64,000 nt of DNA from Vulcanimicrobiota bacterium (GCA_003151115.1 PLWS01000001.1:239438-303437), one strand, 5' to 3'. Numbered from the stretch's first letter, positions 25,824 to 35,180 are shown. The notes: a model not told the origin generated them from the letters alone. Translations and numbers: made by a program.

Positions 25824-25854
25824 AGGACCTCCGATTTGTGTGAGTGCAGATGTG

Positions 25855-26358
25855 TCATCGAGATGGTGGTGGCGTCTGCCAGAGGGGGACGCTTACTCCC
25901 GCGTTGGGAGCGTTCATGACGAGTTGCGCGGACGCCGGTATGACGCCGGGCAACGAAGTGGCAACGATTTTGAGAATCGTCCCCCGCTCGTAAGCGGACG
26001 CAATCGGGATGACTGCCCGGAAACGCCCGTTGACGTCGGTGATAACGTCTTGGCGGCTAACGACGATCGTCGGAACGTCCGGCGATACCACTGCCAAGAG
26101 CGTCATCGTGATTGGTGAGTTCGGCGGTGCGCTGCCCTCAACGACGATCGCCTCCGCACCTTGAAGCTGCTTGGCCTCAAGGGATATGAATCCGTGCGCG
26201 ACGGTGTCGTTTTGAGCGACGAGCGTACCGTTTGCGGAAAGCAAGGCGGAATTGGCCCCAGCCCCGGCTGAGAAAGCCGGGAGGCTGGAAAGCATGAGCG
26301 CCGTGGTTAGAACCAAGGTCGTCCGCAAGTTCCGTCTCCTTTTCGGTGGCGTCATCAT
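25855..26358 (-). CDS. Secreted protein of unknown function at the head of the Tad operon
   Basis: The 167-residue product has an Arg-rich start (TPPKRRRNLR), a hydrophobic signal segment ending near PAFSAGAGA, and a beta-rich remainder without cysteines. An Ig/Ig-like secreted fold is possible (GAEAIVVEGSAPPNSPITMTLLAVV, GRFRAVIPIASAY). The family is not recognised. The ATG at 26356-26358 (or the next codon, also ATG) follows GGGGCAAGCG. The alternative TTG at 26382 has no ribosome binding site. It is 31 bases ahead of the first pilin, so it probably shares that transcript and acts in pilus biogenesis or adhesion. Confidence 0.7.
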   Translation of the reverse strand: MMTPPKRRRNLRTTLVLTTALMLSSLPAFSAGAGANSALLSANGTLVAQNDTVAHGFISLEAKQLQGAEAIVVEGSAPPNSPITMTLLAVVSPDVPTIVVSRQDVITDVNGRFRAVIPIASAYERGTILKIVATSLPGVIPASAQLVMNAPNAGVSVPLWQTPPPSR

Positions 26359-26525
26359 CGCATCGCTTGCCCCGCGGTTCAAGAGAAAAGTGACGGTTTG
26401 TACTGACTCTTTACTGCCTGTCTATTGATTGTTGACGTGTTAACGTATCTCGCCGTGGGATAATCGATGGCGTTACGAGCCGGGGCACACCCGGGTCGTC
26501 TTTATCTATCGGAGGACAGGCGTAC

Positions 26526-27956
26526 ATGCGATCGATGCTCATGAGAATAGCCGCCGTGCTTGGGCTCGCGATGCTCGCGGCGGGGCCGGCCGCCGCCCAA
26601 ACCGAGGCCGTCCAGCTGCTCTCGGTGCAGTCGGGGCACTCTGTCCTGCTCCAGACGCCTGGTCTCTCGCGGGTGGCCGTGGGCGACGGGCGGATCGCCG
26701 GGGTCGTTCCAATCGGCAGCTCCCAGCTCGTCATCAACGGCAAAGCGCCCGGACATACCACGGTCTTCATCTGGGAAGCCGGCGGCCGGGCGACCTACGA
26801 GGTCACGGTCACCGAGCAAGAGGTCGACCAGATCGCGCAGATGCTGCGCACCTCGATCGACGAGCCTCACGTGCAAGTGGTGAGCTTCAACCGGTCGGTC
26901 GTAGTTCGCGGAACGGTCGTCGACGGCGCGCACTTCACGATGCTCAGCGACATCCTCAGCCGCTTCGACAAGTACGCGCAGAGCGAAAAGTATACGATCG
27001 TCAACGCCGTCACCGTGGCGCATCCGCTCGGCGACTTGCAGCGCGGCCTCTCGATGATTCCGGGCGCGGGTGAGATTCGCGTGGATCCCGACGGTAAGGG
27101 TAACGTCATCGTCAGCGGTCATGCGCACGACGCGGTGACGGTCGCCGCGATCCTCGAGCGCGCGCGCGGACTGGCCGGCCCGTATCTTTCCAGCGACGGG
27201 AAATTGATCGATCGCATCAGCACCGACACGAACAGCCAGATCGACATCAAAGTTTACGTGCTCGAAGTTGACAACACCGCCGCTAAAAATCTTGGCGTGC
27301 AGCTGCAATCGGCCGTGTTTACCAGCAACAATCCGTTTGACTATAAGACGAGCTCGACACCGAGTTTCCCGATCGTCGAGCATCCACCGTCGGACGCGGC
27401 AAACGGTGCCGGTTTGAAAGTCGGCGCGTTTCTCCGCACGATCACGTTGGCGCCGACGCTTAATCTGATGATTCAGGAAAGCCACGCCCGGCTGTTGTCG
27501 GCTCCCGATTTGGTTACCATGCCGGGAATGGCGGCGACGTTTCTGGTCGGCGGCCAGATTCCGATTCCGATCTCATCGGGGTTGGGAGTGGTCAGCATTC
27601 AATACGAGAATTTCGGCGTGCAGTTGAACGTGACGCCGATCCTGCTTGGCAACGGATCCGTGCAAACGCAGATCGCACCCGACATTTCCGATCTCGATTT
27701 TGCCGATGGCATTCAGCAGAATGGTTTCACGATCCCGGCGCTCAAGGAAAGCAAACTCTCGACCAACGTGATCACGCAGCCGGGTGAATCGATCATCATG
27801 GGCGGCTTGGTCCGGCGGGTTGAGACGCGCACGATTCTCAAGATTCCGCTGTTGGGCGACATCCCGATCCTCGGCAAGCTTTTCCGTTCGACGAATTACC
27901 AGAATAACCAAAGCGACGTTGTCTTCGTGATGACGCCGACAATCATTACGCGTTAG
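26526..27956 (+). CDS. cpaC: Tad pilus outer-membrane secretin CpaC/RcpA
   Basis: The 476-residue protein has a signal peptide (cleaved near GPAAAQ), an N-terminal pilus-assembly domain with repeated beta-alpha elements (to about residue 90), a BON-like segment around 160-220 and a C-terminal secretin domain. That domain has NTAAKNLGVQLQS, a VGGQIPIPI strand and the terminal IPLLGDIPILGKLFRS motif. It forms the outer-membrane ring for the pilus. An upstream GGAGGA is well placed. The gene diverges from the Tad inner-membrane operon across a 167-base intergenic region (26359-26525) that must hold both promoters. Confidence 0.94.
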   Translation: MRSMLMRIAAVLGLAMLAAGPAAAQTEAVQLLSVQSGHSVLLQTPGLSRVAVGDGRIAGVVPIGSSQLVINGKAPGHTTVFIWEAGGRATYEVTVTEQEVDQIAQMLRTSIDEPHVQVVSFNRSVVVRGTVVDGAHFTMLSDILSRFDKYAQSEKYTIVNAVTVAHPLGDLQRGLSMIPGAGEIRVDPDGKGNVIVSGHAHDAVTVAAILERARGLAGPYLSSDGKLIDRISTDTNSQIDIKVYVLEVDNTAAKNLGVQLQSAVFTSNNPFDYKTSSTPSFPIVEHPPSDAANGAGLKVGAFLRTITLAPTLNLMIQESHARLLSAPDLVTMPGMAATFLVGGQIPIPISSGLGVVSIQYENFGVQLNVTPILLGNGSVQTQIAPDISDLDFADGIQQNGFTIPALKESKLSTNVITQPGESIIMGGLVRRVETRTILKIPLLGDIPILGKLFRSTNYQNNQSDVVFVMTPTIITR

Positions 27957-27959
27957 ATC

Positions 27960-28142
27960 GTGCGAACATTCATCGCGCTCCTGCGCGACGACAACGGCGC
28001 TTCGCTCGTCGAGTACGCTATGATCGCGGCTGCCGTTGCGCTGCCGCTGCTCGCGCTCGGCGCAGCCATCGCGACCAACGCCGCCGGGCAGTTGACGACG
28101 ACCACGAGCAATCTGCAGAAGCTCGGAACCAATCCGCCGTGA
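27960..28142 (+). CDS. Third Flp-like pilin, in the secretin operon
   Basis: This 60-residue prepilin has the leader MRTFIALLRDDNG and a cleavage point before ASLVEYAMI, keeping Glu at +5 and Tyr. The hydrophobic helix differs from that of the two other Flp pilins, and the tail is longer and Thr-rich. The GTG start lies 3 nt after cpaC. It ends inside the start of the next gene (GTGA overlap). It may be a minor or tip pilin rather than the filament subunit. Confidence 0.85.
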   Translation: MRTFIALLRDDNGASLVEYAMIAAAVALPLLALGAAIATNAAGQLTTTTSNLQKLGTNPP

Positions 28143-28795
28143 AACGGTCGCAGCGCGGGGTCGCTCTTCCCGAGACGGCGCTGATGATCGGTCTTGCGCT
28201 CATGCTGATTTTGGGCGCCACACAAATCGCGATTCTGAGCGTTACGCAGCTGAGCGCCGACGGCGGCGCGTTCGTCGCCGCGCACATGCTGGCCGCCGAG
28301 CCAACGTCGAGCCCGCTCGCGACCGTGCAAAGTATTTTCCCCGGCATCAAAGCCGGCAATTTGAGCGCATCCAATGCGGGTTCGAACCTAGAGCAAGCGA
28401 CGGTCACGACATCGGCCGGCGGATTTTCGCTCCCGGGATTTCCGTCGAGTTTTCCGATTACCGGGAGCGACCTCGAAGTCGCGCCGGCATCGGTCGACGT
28501 AGCCGCGCAGACGTACACCTTCGGGGTGACGGCGCAATTACTGAATTGGTGCCCGTATCAATCGACGTGCACGTACCCGAGCGCGCGCTCGATTTACATA
28601 GCGCACACGCTGTCGACCGGCGGTAACGGCGTGAATGGCCAGTTTTCCGAATGGAACTGCCACGCAGGGTATTTGGGTTCACTGAGCTTCCCGTCGACGC
28701 GGCCGACTCCAGGCGCTAGATGGAACCCGCTTAGCACTTCTTCGGGCGCCGAGTACACGATCTATTCATGGGATACGGGAACGCCGTGCAGCTAA
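28139..28795 (+). CDS. TadE-like pseudopilin
   Basis: This 218-residue protein has a short basic leader, RSQRG, followed by VALPETALMIGLALMLILG. The Gly at the cleavage site and Glu at +5 mark it as a TadE/TadG-type pseudopilin. The periplasmic part contains four cysteines in two pairs (NWCPYQSTC and the C-terminal region), suggesting disulfides. The start GTG overlaps the pilin stop (GTGA). The downstream pseudopilin gene overlaps its last 28 bases in another frame. Confidence 0.78.
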   Translation: MKRSQRGVALPETALMIGLALMLILGATQIAILSVTQLSADGGAFVAAHMLAAEPTSSPLATVQSIFPGIKAGNLSASNAGSNLEQATVTTSAGGFSLPGFPSSFPITGSDLEVAPASVDVAAQTYTFGVTAQLLNWCPYQSTCTYPSARSIYIAHTLSTGGNGVNGQFSEWNCHAGYLGSLSFPSTRPTPGARWNPLSTSSGAEYTIYSWDTGTPCS

Positions 28796-29667
28796 GAAGT
28801 CTCGAATGCCAGCGCGGCCAGACGATGCCTTTCTGGGTCGTCGGCATTCTGATCGTTTTGACGATGCTGTTCTTCGTCGCCAACTACGGCGCATCGATCA
28901 TTTGGCAGATTCGCGCGCAAAACGCCGCGGATTCCGCCGCTTCTACCGCGCTGACGGTACAAGCGAATCTGTGGAACGAAGAAAACACGATCCTCTACTC
29001 CGCTTCGCTTGACGAATACCGGATGCGCGTGCTCAATCAGGCTATCCTCAACACGATCAACAATGGCGCGGGCGGCGGCTGCAGCGGAGCGACGTGCGAT
29101 CAGGATTACCATTCGCTGGTAGCGGAGTATAATGCGGCGCTCAGCGGATACAATGCCGATATTCAACTGCTCCGGCAAGGCAACAACTTTACCGAGGGCG
29201 GCCAGCAGGCCGACGTCAAGAAAGCGCAAGGACACATCGGCAGCAACTGCGCGGCGGGCGACTATATGTGTGCTTTCAGTTACACGGCGCTCGACGTCAG
29301 CAACGGCAACGGCCAGGGGAACGGGAAATCGTTGCCGACGCAAGCCGACTATGTCGCGTGCAAAAACGTATCATACATCGCGCCGCTGCTTTTCAAATTG
29401 TCCAATGCCGCCTCATACAAGGTAGTCGGGCGCGGCGCTGCCGCGATCGTTCCCGTGCAGACGGAAAACTTCGTTCCGGGAACGGCGATAAACCCAAGCA
29501 CCGGGGCGGTATATCAGCCGACGGAAACGCAGTGGGCTTCAGGATACAGCGCGCCGGCCTATTGGGTAGACTTCAGCGGGCTGAGCGTGAACTTGCGCTG
29601 GTACGCCGCCGCCACGATACGACCGTACATGGGCAATCTCGCATCGGGAGCTTACACATGCTCCTGA
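28768..29667 (+). CDS. TadG-like pseudopilin with a large periplasmic domain
   Basis: The 299-residue product has the leader CQRG, then QTMPFWVVGILIVLTMLFFVAN as a prepilin-type hydrophobic segment in which Glu at +5 is replaced, and AQNAADSAASTALTVQANLWNE, the ADAAA-type helix characteristic of TadG/TadE proteins. The periplasmic part holds several cysteines. Two starts are possible: ATG 28768 inside the previous gene, or GTG 28786 after GGGAACGCC. The stop overlaps the next gene by ten bases. Confidence 0.75.
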   Translation: MGYGNAVQLRSLECQRGQTMPFWVVGILIVLTMLFFVANYGASIIWQIRAQNAADSAASTALTVQANLWNEENTILYSASLDEYRMRVLNQAILNTINNGAGGGCSGATCDQDYHSLVAEYNAALSGYNADIQLLRQGNNFTEGGQQADVKKAQGHIGSNCAAGDYMCAFSYTALDVSNGNGQGNGKSLPTQADYVACKNVSYIAPLLFKLSNAASYKVVGRGAAAIVPVQTENFVPGTAINPSTGAVYQPTETQWASGYSAPAYWVDFSGLSVNLRWYAAATIRPYMGNLASGAYTCS

Positions 29668-30284
29668 GACGATCGCGCGGCCAAACGATGATCGAAACGG
29701 TCATCATGCTTCCGCTGGTGTTGCTCGCGATTTTCTGTATGATCTACCTGGCGAAGTACGCGGTCGTCAGCGAACGCGCCGAGCTTTCACTGCGTTACGG
29801 CCTGCTCACCGGTTTCGATACGGGATCGGGCGCTTACAGCGCGGGGAATATCTACCAAAACATCAACTTGGCGGGTTTGCCGGCGCCGTGTGCGACCGCG
29901 CCGCCGCAGATCTTTTCAAACTCCGCGCCGTTTCCCGGACCGACGAGCGCGCCGTTTTGGCAGCCTGACGTCGCCCCGACGAGCACGTGCAGCACGACCG
30001 CAATTGGGCTAGGCGGCGCGCAGTTTTTGGCAGCGCATTACATCGCGGAAACGTTGGTGACTGTTGCCGCCGGGGTGAACGTTCCGACATATTTGGTGCC
30101 AATGCTTGGCTCCGGTCCTCAAACCGTGCATAGCGCAGCTTCGTTTACGCACTCGGCTTACCCGGGGTTGATCATGTACTGCAGTAACGAGGTGTACAAC
30201 CGCGTCTGGGGCGCGATTACCGCGGGCGGCACGACGTCGACACCGCCCCCGAATCTCGGAAACGCGAACGGTTGTCCACAGTGA
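29658..30284 (+). CDS. TadE-like pseudopilin
   Basis: This 208-residue TadE-family protein starts at ATG 29658 with a GGGAG ribosome binding site seven bases upstream, inside the previous gene. The leader LLRRSRG is cut before QTMIETVIMLPLVLLAIF, with Glu at +5. The remainder is Pro/Ser/Thr-rich with paired cysteines. Together with the two preceding genes it supplies a set of minor pilins for the Tad machine. Confidence 0.8.
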   Translation: MLLRRSRGQTMIETVIMLPLVLLAIFCMIYLAKYAVVSERAELSLRYGLLTGFDTGSGAYSAGNIYQNINLAGLPAPCATAPPQIFSNSAPFPGPTSAPFWQPDVAPTSTCSTTAIGLGGAQFLAAHYIAETLVTVAAGVNVPTYLVPMLGSGPQTVHSAASFTHSAYPGLIMYCSNEVYNRVWGAITAGGTTSTPPPNLGNANGCPQ

Positions 30285-31642
30285 AGTCGGCCATCGTACC
30301 GCTGAGTCTTTCCAGCCGCCGCGCGCAAACGCTGCCGTTCGGAACCCGCGCCCGAGTCGCGCTCGCGCAAGGCGACGTCGAAGGCGGACTCGCGCTTACC
30401 GGAGTCGACCGCCGCGCCGGCACTGCCATCTACGCCTTACGCATCGCGAATCAAAGCGCCGCGCCCCTGCGCGCGCAGATGACGTGTTTGCGATCGCGTT
30501 CGCGCGATTTGCCGGTGTTGGCGTATCCGCTCGACGTATACGTCGCACCGTTCTCGATCGCCGAAACGCTGCTGCCGGTCCGGCTCGCGGAAGTGGGTCC
30601 ATACGATCGCGCGATCGTCAAAGTTTCAGGCGCAGATATTGCGTTCACGCTCGAAGCTCCGGCGCCGGCCCGCACGAGCGCGCGCAACCGTTGGCTTAGG
30701 ATTGCCGCAGCCGGTGTCGTCGCGATTCTCGGCGCTGCATTCGGCGCGGCAGTCGCCACGCCACGCATAGACTTGCTGGCAGCGCCAGCCCGCGCTTTCG
30801 CGGGCGCGCCGCTCGATATTCCGTACGCCTTCGCCGGCTTCGGATCGATGCAATACACGCTGCAAACCAAAGACGGCCGTCAGCTCGCCGCGGGTTTGCT
30901 CACCGATCGCCAAGGTACGCTGCACTTTGTCTTGCCGGGGAATTCCGGTTCGCAGATCGTGCTCGCCGCGACGCTCGCAAGTCCGCTCGGCACCGCGCAA
31001 GCGTCGCGCCGCGTGCTGATCGCACAGGCGCCGCCGGCCGCAAAGCCCGCCGCGATAGCACCGCGCATCGAATCGTTTACGGTTGCATCGCCGACGGTTG
31101 TCGCCGGTGCTCCGCTTGTCGTGCACTATTCGACGAATGCGAAGTCCGGACAAGTCTGGCTGATCGACGAAACCGGCCGCTTATGGGCCACCGCCTCGCT
31201 CTTCGCCGACGGCGCGAGCACTCTGAAAGTTCCGCAGGCTGCGGCGGGCCAGAAGATGCGCGTCGTTCTGCACGCGCGTGACGGCGCTGCCGACACGGTT
31301 TCGTCGCTCGGCGTCACCGTGCAGCCGGGAGCCGTCGTCGTATCCAACGCGGCCGCGACTTCAGCGAGCGCGCCGCTTGCGCTCGTTCTTTCCGCGAGCA
31401 GCGTTGCACCCGGTGACGACGTCACCGTCACGCTCAAGGGCAATCACGGCGATTCGCGCATCTCGCTGACCGACGCTGCCGGCAATACCGTCGAGCAGGG
31501 CGATGTTCCGGCCGGTCAAGACGCCGTGACGCTTTCCGCACCGAGCGTAAAAACCGCGACGACTTACTACGTCGTCGCCAGCATCTCGTCAGGAGTCTCC
31601 GAGCAGAGCTTAGTTCAAAAGCTCGTCGTCACGCCGCGCTAA
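30281..31642 (+). CDS. Unrecognised single-span membrane protein with Ig-like external domains, linked to the Tad secretin operon
   Basis: The 453-residue protein has a cytoplasmic N-terminal beta-rich domain (about 1-130), one membrane span (WLRIAAAGVVAILGAAFGAA, about 138-158) and a Pro/Ala/Val-rich external part. That part appears to contain three Ig-like beta-sandwich domains starting near residues 170, 270 and 370. No known Tad component matches. GTG 30281 overlaps the upstream stop (GTGA), which argues for co-translation with the pseudopilin. The 3' end overlaps the NCS1 gene tail to tail by 14 bases. It could be a new accessory factor that links a cytoplasmic signal to the pilus. Confidence 0.7.
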   Translation: MKSAIVPLSLSSRRAQTLPFGTRARVALAQGDVEGGLALTGVDRRAGTAIYALRIANQSAAPLRAQMTCLRSRSRDLPVLAYPLDVYVAPFSIAETLLPVRLAEVGPYDRAIVKVSGADIAFTLEAPAPARTSARNRWLRIAAAGVVAILGAAFGAAVATPRIDLLAAPARAFAGAPLDIPYAFAGFGSMQYTLQTKDGRQLAAGLLTDRQGTLHFVLPGNSGSQIVLAATLASPLGTAQASRRVLIAQAPPAAKPAAIAPRIESFTVASPTVVAGAPLVVHYSTNAKSGQVWLIDETGRLWATASLFADGASTLKVPQAAAGQKMRVVLHARDGAADTVSSLGVTVQPGAVVVSNAAATSASAPLALVLSASSVAPGDDVTVTLKGNHGDSRISLTDAAGNTVEQGDVPAGQDAVTLSAPSVKTATTYYVVASISSGVSEQSLVQKLVVTPR

Positions 31643-33194
31643 CGTCCGAGTCTCGTTTCAGACTTGCAGCATTTTGTCGCGAGAACAACAGCATGACGAT
31701 TGCGGCTACGATAAAGCCGACGTAGTACGAAAGGTCGCCGAATTGCGGATACGCGCTCGTAAACGGGCCGACATACCACGCTTGGTTCCAGAACGGCAGC
31801 GACGCGACCAAACCGATGATCCAGGCGTACAAACCGGCTCTTATCCGCGAGCCCGATTCGAATGTCTCGGGCGCGACGGTTTGTCCGCGCCGTTGCAGCC
31901 AGTCGATGAAGACGACCGCCGCCCACGGCGAGGCCCAGTACGAAAGCAGCAGCAAGAAGTTGGTGTAAAGTTTGGCGGTTTCTTCGGGATGGCCGCCGCC
32001 CGAAGCGAGCAGTGCGCCAAGCACGCCGACGACGATCGCCGCGCGCCAGCGCGCGATCCGCACGTGCGCGACGATTCCTACGATCAGTCCGACCGCGACG
32101 GCAAAACCGGTCGCGACCAGCGGCGGCGTGTGCGCGACGGCAAACAATCCGCCGGTCAGCAAGGCGAAGAACGCGCCGATCGCGACCGGTGCGCGCAAAG
32201 ACGAGGTCGGAAATTTTACGACGAGCGCCGCCATCGCGCCCGAGTACAGATTCATGCAGTTCGCGGTGAGCGTTCCAAGTACGATGGTGAGGAGTACGAG
32301 AATCGCAACGATGTGGCCGGCGCCCGTCGATCCGAGTAGCGTCGCGATCGCCTGCGTTGGGCTTGCGTCGCCAAAATTTCCGCCGCGGACCGCCGTTACG
32401 GTGGCCGCGCCCATGATTTCAAGGATAATGCACGGGATAATGGTCCCCAAATACGAGTACCACCAGATCTTGCGCGGATCGGCTGATGCCGGGAGGTAGC
32501 GCGAGTAGTCCGACGCGCACGGCACCCAGCCCGTCGCATAAGAGAAGCCGAGCGCCGTTGCCAGAATGATTCCGCCGATCTCACCGCCCGTTGCAAATGG
32601 CGCGTGCGCGTTAAATGCGGCGTGCCAGTTCGCCCGTTCGAACGTGATTACGCCGAGCAGCGTAAACCCCGCTGCGAGCAAGACGGAGCTCACGCGTTCG
32701 AACCAATGGATCATATTGTAGCCGTAGACCGCGAGCAGAATCTGCAGCAGCAGCATGATTGCCAGCGCGAACGCATAGGGCAGATTCGTGATCGTCTGGA
32801 GCGCGTACGCGCCGAAGACGGAGTTGATCGCAAACCAGCCGACGCCGGCCAAAAAACTCAACGCTGCCGGCAGCGCGTTTCCGTATCGTCCGAACGCCAG
32901 GCGCGAGGCGACCATCTGCGGCACGCCGTACCGCGGGCCGAACGTGCCAAGGATGCCCAGCAGTGCGAAACCCAGGAGATTTCCGACGATGAGCCCGATT
33001 GCCGCGCCCGGCAAGCTCGTACCATAGAGCGCGACGGCAAATACGCCGACCATCCACGTGGCAATTTCGGCGTTCGCCGAGAACCACAAACCGAAGAGCT
33101 GACGCGGATTGCCGTGCCGCTGTTCGGGCGGAATGTATTCGATGCCGGTGGGTTCTACTTCGAGGACTTGATCGCGATAGACGTGATCGGTCAT
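31629..33194 (-). CDS. NCS1 family purine/pyrimidine (or related) transporter
   Basis: The 521-residue integral membrane protein has about twelve spans. The N-terminal GNPRQLFGLWFSANAEIATWMVGVFAV and WVPCASDYSRYLPASADPRKIWWYSYLG segments are the hallmarks of the NCS1 cytosine/purine/thiamine/allantoin permeases. The substrate cannot be read from sequence. Its ATG overlaps the nicotinamidase stop by four bases, so a nicotinamide- or nucleobase-related substrate is a fair guess. Confidence 0.88.
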   Translation of the reverse strand: MTDHVYRDQVLEVEPTGIEYIPPEQRHGNPRQLFGLWFSANAEIATWMVGVFAVALYGTSLPGAAIGLIVGNLLGFALLGILGTFGPRYGVPQMVASRLAFGRYGNALPAALSFLAGVGWFAINSVFGAYALQTITNLPYAFALAIMLLLQILLAVYGYNMIHWFERVSSVLLAAGFTLLGVITFERANWHAAFNAHAPFATGGEIGGIILATALGFSYATGWVPCASDYSRYLPASADPRKIWWYSYLGTIIPCIILEIMGAATVTAVRGGNFGDASPTQAIATLLGSTGAGHIVAILVLLTIVLGTLTANCMNLYSGAMAALVVKFPTSSLRAPVAIGAFFALLTGGLFAVAHTPPLVATGFAVAVGLIVGIVAHVRIARWRAAIVVGVLGALLASGGGHPEETAKLYTNFLLLLSYWASPWAAVVFIDWLQRRGQTVAPETFESGSRIRAGLYAWIIGLVASLPFWNQAWYVGPFTSAYPQFGDLSYYVGFIVAAIVMLLFSRQNAASLKRDSDVSAA

Positions 33195-33766
33195 GCAGCC
33201 GTGCGCAGCTCGTCGCTGGTCACGAAGCGCACGCCTTGTCTTTCCATCTCCGCCAGTGCGGCGGCTTCATCTTTGGGAGAAACGTTTACCGGAGCGATGG
33301 CGTCGGTGATGACGAGCGTCTCGAATCCGCTCTGAATCGATGCGAGCGCCGTCTCTTTCACGCAATAATCAGTCGCCAAGCCGGAGACGAAAATGCGCCG
33401 GATGCCGCGGCCGCGTAGCCGCTCGGCCAAGTCCGAGTTTTCGAACGCGCTATAGCCGTGCCACGGCGCCATCGTTCCCTTGCTCAAAATCTCGTCGACG
33501 TACGCGAGGTTCATCTGCGGCGCAAAGCCCGCGCCGTGCGTGTGCTGCAGACAATGGTACGGCCAGGTTCCACCGTAGTCTTTGAAGTGCGGGTGTTCTT
33601 TCGGATGCCAGTCGCGCGTCGCGACGACGTAAGGAAAGAGCGGCATGATGCGCTGCAGCGGCCCGAAAATCCGGTTGCCTTCGGCAACCGGCAATGCGCC
33701 GCCGGGCAGAAAATCATTTTGGACGTCTACGACGATGAGTGCGTCACCCGACCCGACCGTTTGCAT
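33191..33766 (-). CDS. pncA: Nicotinamidase/pyrazinamidase
   Basis: This 191-residue isochorismatase-fold amidase converts nicotinamide to nicotinate for NAD salvage. The catalytic triad is visible: D14 (VVDVQNDFLPGG), K96 and C135 (ATDYCVKETAL). Metal ligands are in ATRDWHPKEHPHF (D52, H54) and H71. The ATG at 33764-33766 gives the standard N-terminus; the longer frame upstream enters the aminopeptidase gene. It lies two bases after the aminopeptidase stop and is coupled to the NCS1 transporter. Confidence 0.93.
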   Translation of the reverse strand: MQTVGSGDALIVVDVQNDFLPGGALPVAEGNRIFGPLQRIMPLFPYVVATRDWHPKEHPHFKDYGGTWPYHCLQHTHGAGFAPQMNLAYVDEILSKGTMAPWHGYSAFENSDLAERLRGRGIRRIFVSGLATDYCVKETALASIQSGFETLVITDAIAPVNVSPKDEAAALAEMERQGVRFVTSDELRTAA

Positions 33767-33768
33767 CG

Positions 33769-35163
33769 TTACCTGCTTTGAATCTGTGCGATCCACATTT
33801 CGACCGCGTCTGCGGCCGAGGGAAGTATCGTCGTAAGGTTGTCGCATCCGCTATCGGTTACCACGACGTCGTCTTCGATGCGCACGCCGATGCCCCGGAA
33901 GCGTTCGGGCACGGTTGCATCATCGGGCTGGAAATAGAGGCCCGGCTCAACCGTCAACGCCATGCCGGCTTTCAGTTTTCCGTAGCGGTAGTTTTCGGTG
34001 CGCGCTTTCGCGCAGTCGTGTACGTCGAGACCGAGCATGTGACTGGTGCCGTGCAAGGTATACCGGCGGTAGTATTGTTTTTGCGGGTCCAGCGCTTCGT
34101 CAAGCGAGCACTTTAAAATGCCCAGGTCGATCAAACCCTGCGCTAGCACGCGCATAGCCGCGCGGTGCGGCGCTAGGAAGTCGTTGCCGGGTTTGACCTC
34201 GGCGAATGCTGCGCGCTGCGCTTCGAAGACGAGATCGTAGACCGTGCGTTGATCCTTTGAAAAGCGGCCGTTGATCGGAAGCGTTCGCGTGACGTCGGCC
34301 GTGTAAAGCGAATTAGCCTCGACGCCCGCGTCGACCAGCAGCAGCTCGCCTTGACGCAGTTCACCGTGGTTGCGTATCCAGTGCAGCGTGCATGAATGCT
34401 CGCCGCCGGCGGCGATCGTCGAATAGCCAACGTCGTTGGCTTCGATGCGCGCCCGCGACCAAAACGCGGCTTCGATCTCGCGTTCGGAACGGGCGCGCGG
34501 AAGAATGCGAATGATGTCTTCGAATCCGCGCTTGGTGATCTCGACGCACGTGCGCAGCTCGCCGATCTCGTAGTCATCTTTGATCAGCTGCATCTCGGCG
34601 AGGTAAGTAGCGAGCTCGGGGTCTTCGTCGACGTTGCGGAGCGTTGCGCCTCGCGAGCGCAGCTCGTTCAGGTAGTCCTCGGTTTGATCCATCGGCCGGC
34701 AGCGATCCACGCCGAAATAGAGTTGGCTCTCATCGACGCCGCGGTGACGCCCGACCCATAGTTCGCCGTGAACGCGGTCGGCGAAGAACGCGGATTCGCC
34801 GCGGTTGTGCGCGGGCACGAAGAGCACCGACTGATGCGATCCGCCGGCCGGCTCGAGGACGAGCGTCGAACCCGCTTCGCCGGGTCCGACCAAGTATGCG
34901 AAATAGCTCGACGATCTGAAGCGGTAGTTCGTATCGTTGGAGCGCACTTTTTCATCGCCCGCCGGAATCACTAAAACCGCATCCGGAAACGCGCGCGCGA
35001 GTATCGCGCGGCGCTCGGCGAATCGCTCGGTCTCTTTCGGGCGCGCGACCGTAATCGGCGCTTCCAGCCATCCGCTCGACATGAAGTCGACCAAACCTTG
35101 AGGCGTATCGGGGTCGTGGGCGGCCCGCTTGGGAGCCGTTTCAGGGAGCTTGCGCGTGTCCAT
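33769..35163 (-). CDS. pepP: Xaa-Pro aminopeptidase (M24B)
   Basis: The 464-residue metallopeptidase removes N-terminal residues next to proline. It has the PepP N-terminal domain (FAERRAILARAFPDAVLVIPAG, YFAYLVGPGEAGS) and a pita-bread domain with all five metal ligands: LVDAGVE, YTADVTRT, HGTSHMLGLDVHD, LTVEPGLYF and RIEDDVVVT. The N-terminus carries about 35 extra residues compared with usual forms. It begins the pepP-pncA-NCS1 run. Confidence 0.94.
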   Translation of the reverse strand: MDTRKLPETAPKRAAHDPDTPQGLVDFMSSGWLEAPITVARPKETERFAERRAILARAFPDAVLVIPAGDEKVRSNDTNYRFRSSSYFAYLVGPGEAGSTLVLEPAGGSHQSVLFVPAHNRGESAFFADRVHGELWVGRHRGVDESQLYFGVDRCRPMDQTEDYLNELRSRGATLRNVDEDPELATYLAEMQLIKDDYEIGELRTCVEITKRGFEDIIRILPRARSEREIEAAFWSRARIEANDVGYSTIAAGGEHSCTLHWIRNHGELRQGELLLVDAGVEANSLYTADVTRTLPINGRFSKDQRTVYDLVFEAQRAAFAEVKPGNDFLAPHRAAMRVLAQGLIDLGILKCSLDEALDPQKQYYRRYTLHGTSHMLGLDVHDCAKARTENYRYGKLKAGMALTVEPGLYFQPDDATVPERFRGIGVRIEDDVVVTDSGCDNLTTILPSAADAVEMWIAQIQSR

Positions 35164-35180
35164 GGAGCGCTATTTCGCTC

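Noticed and set aside
26432-26464. TTGACG ... GATAAT promoter before cpaC
   Set aside because: The spacer is 21 bases, too long for a normal sigma70 promoter; better left unassigned.
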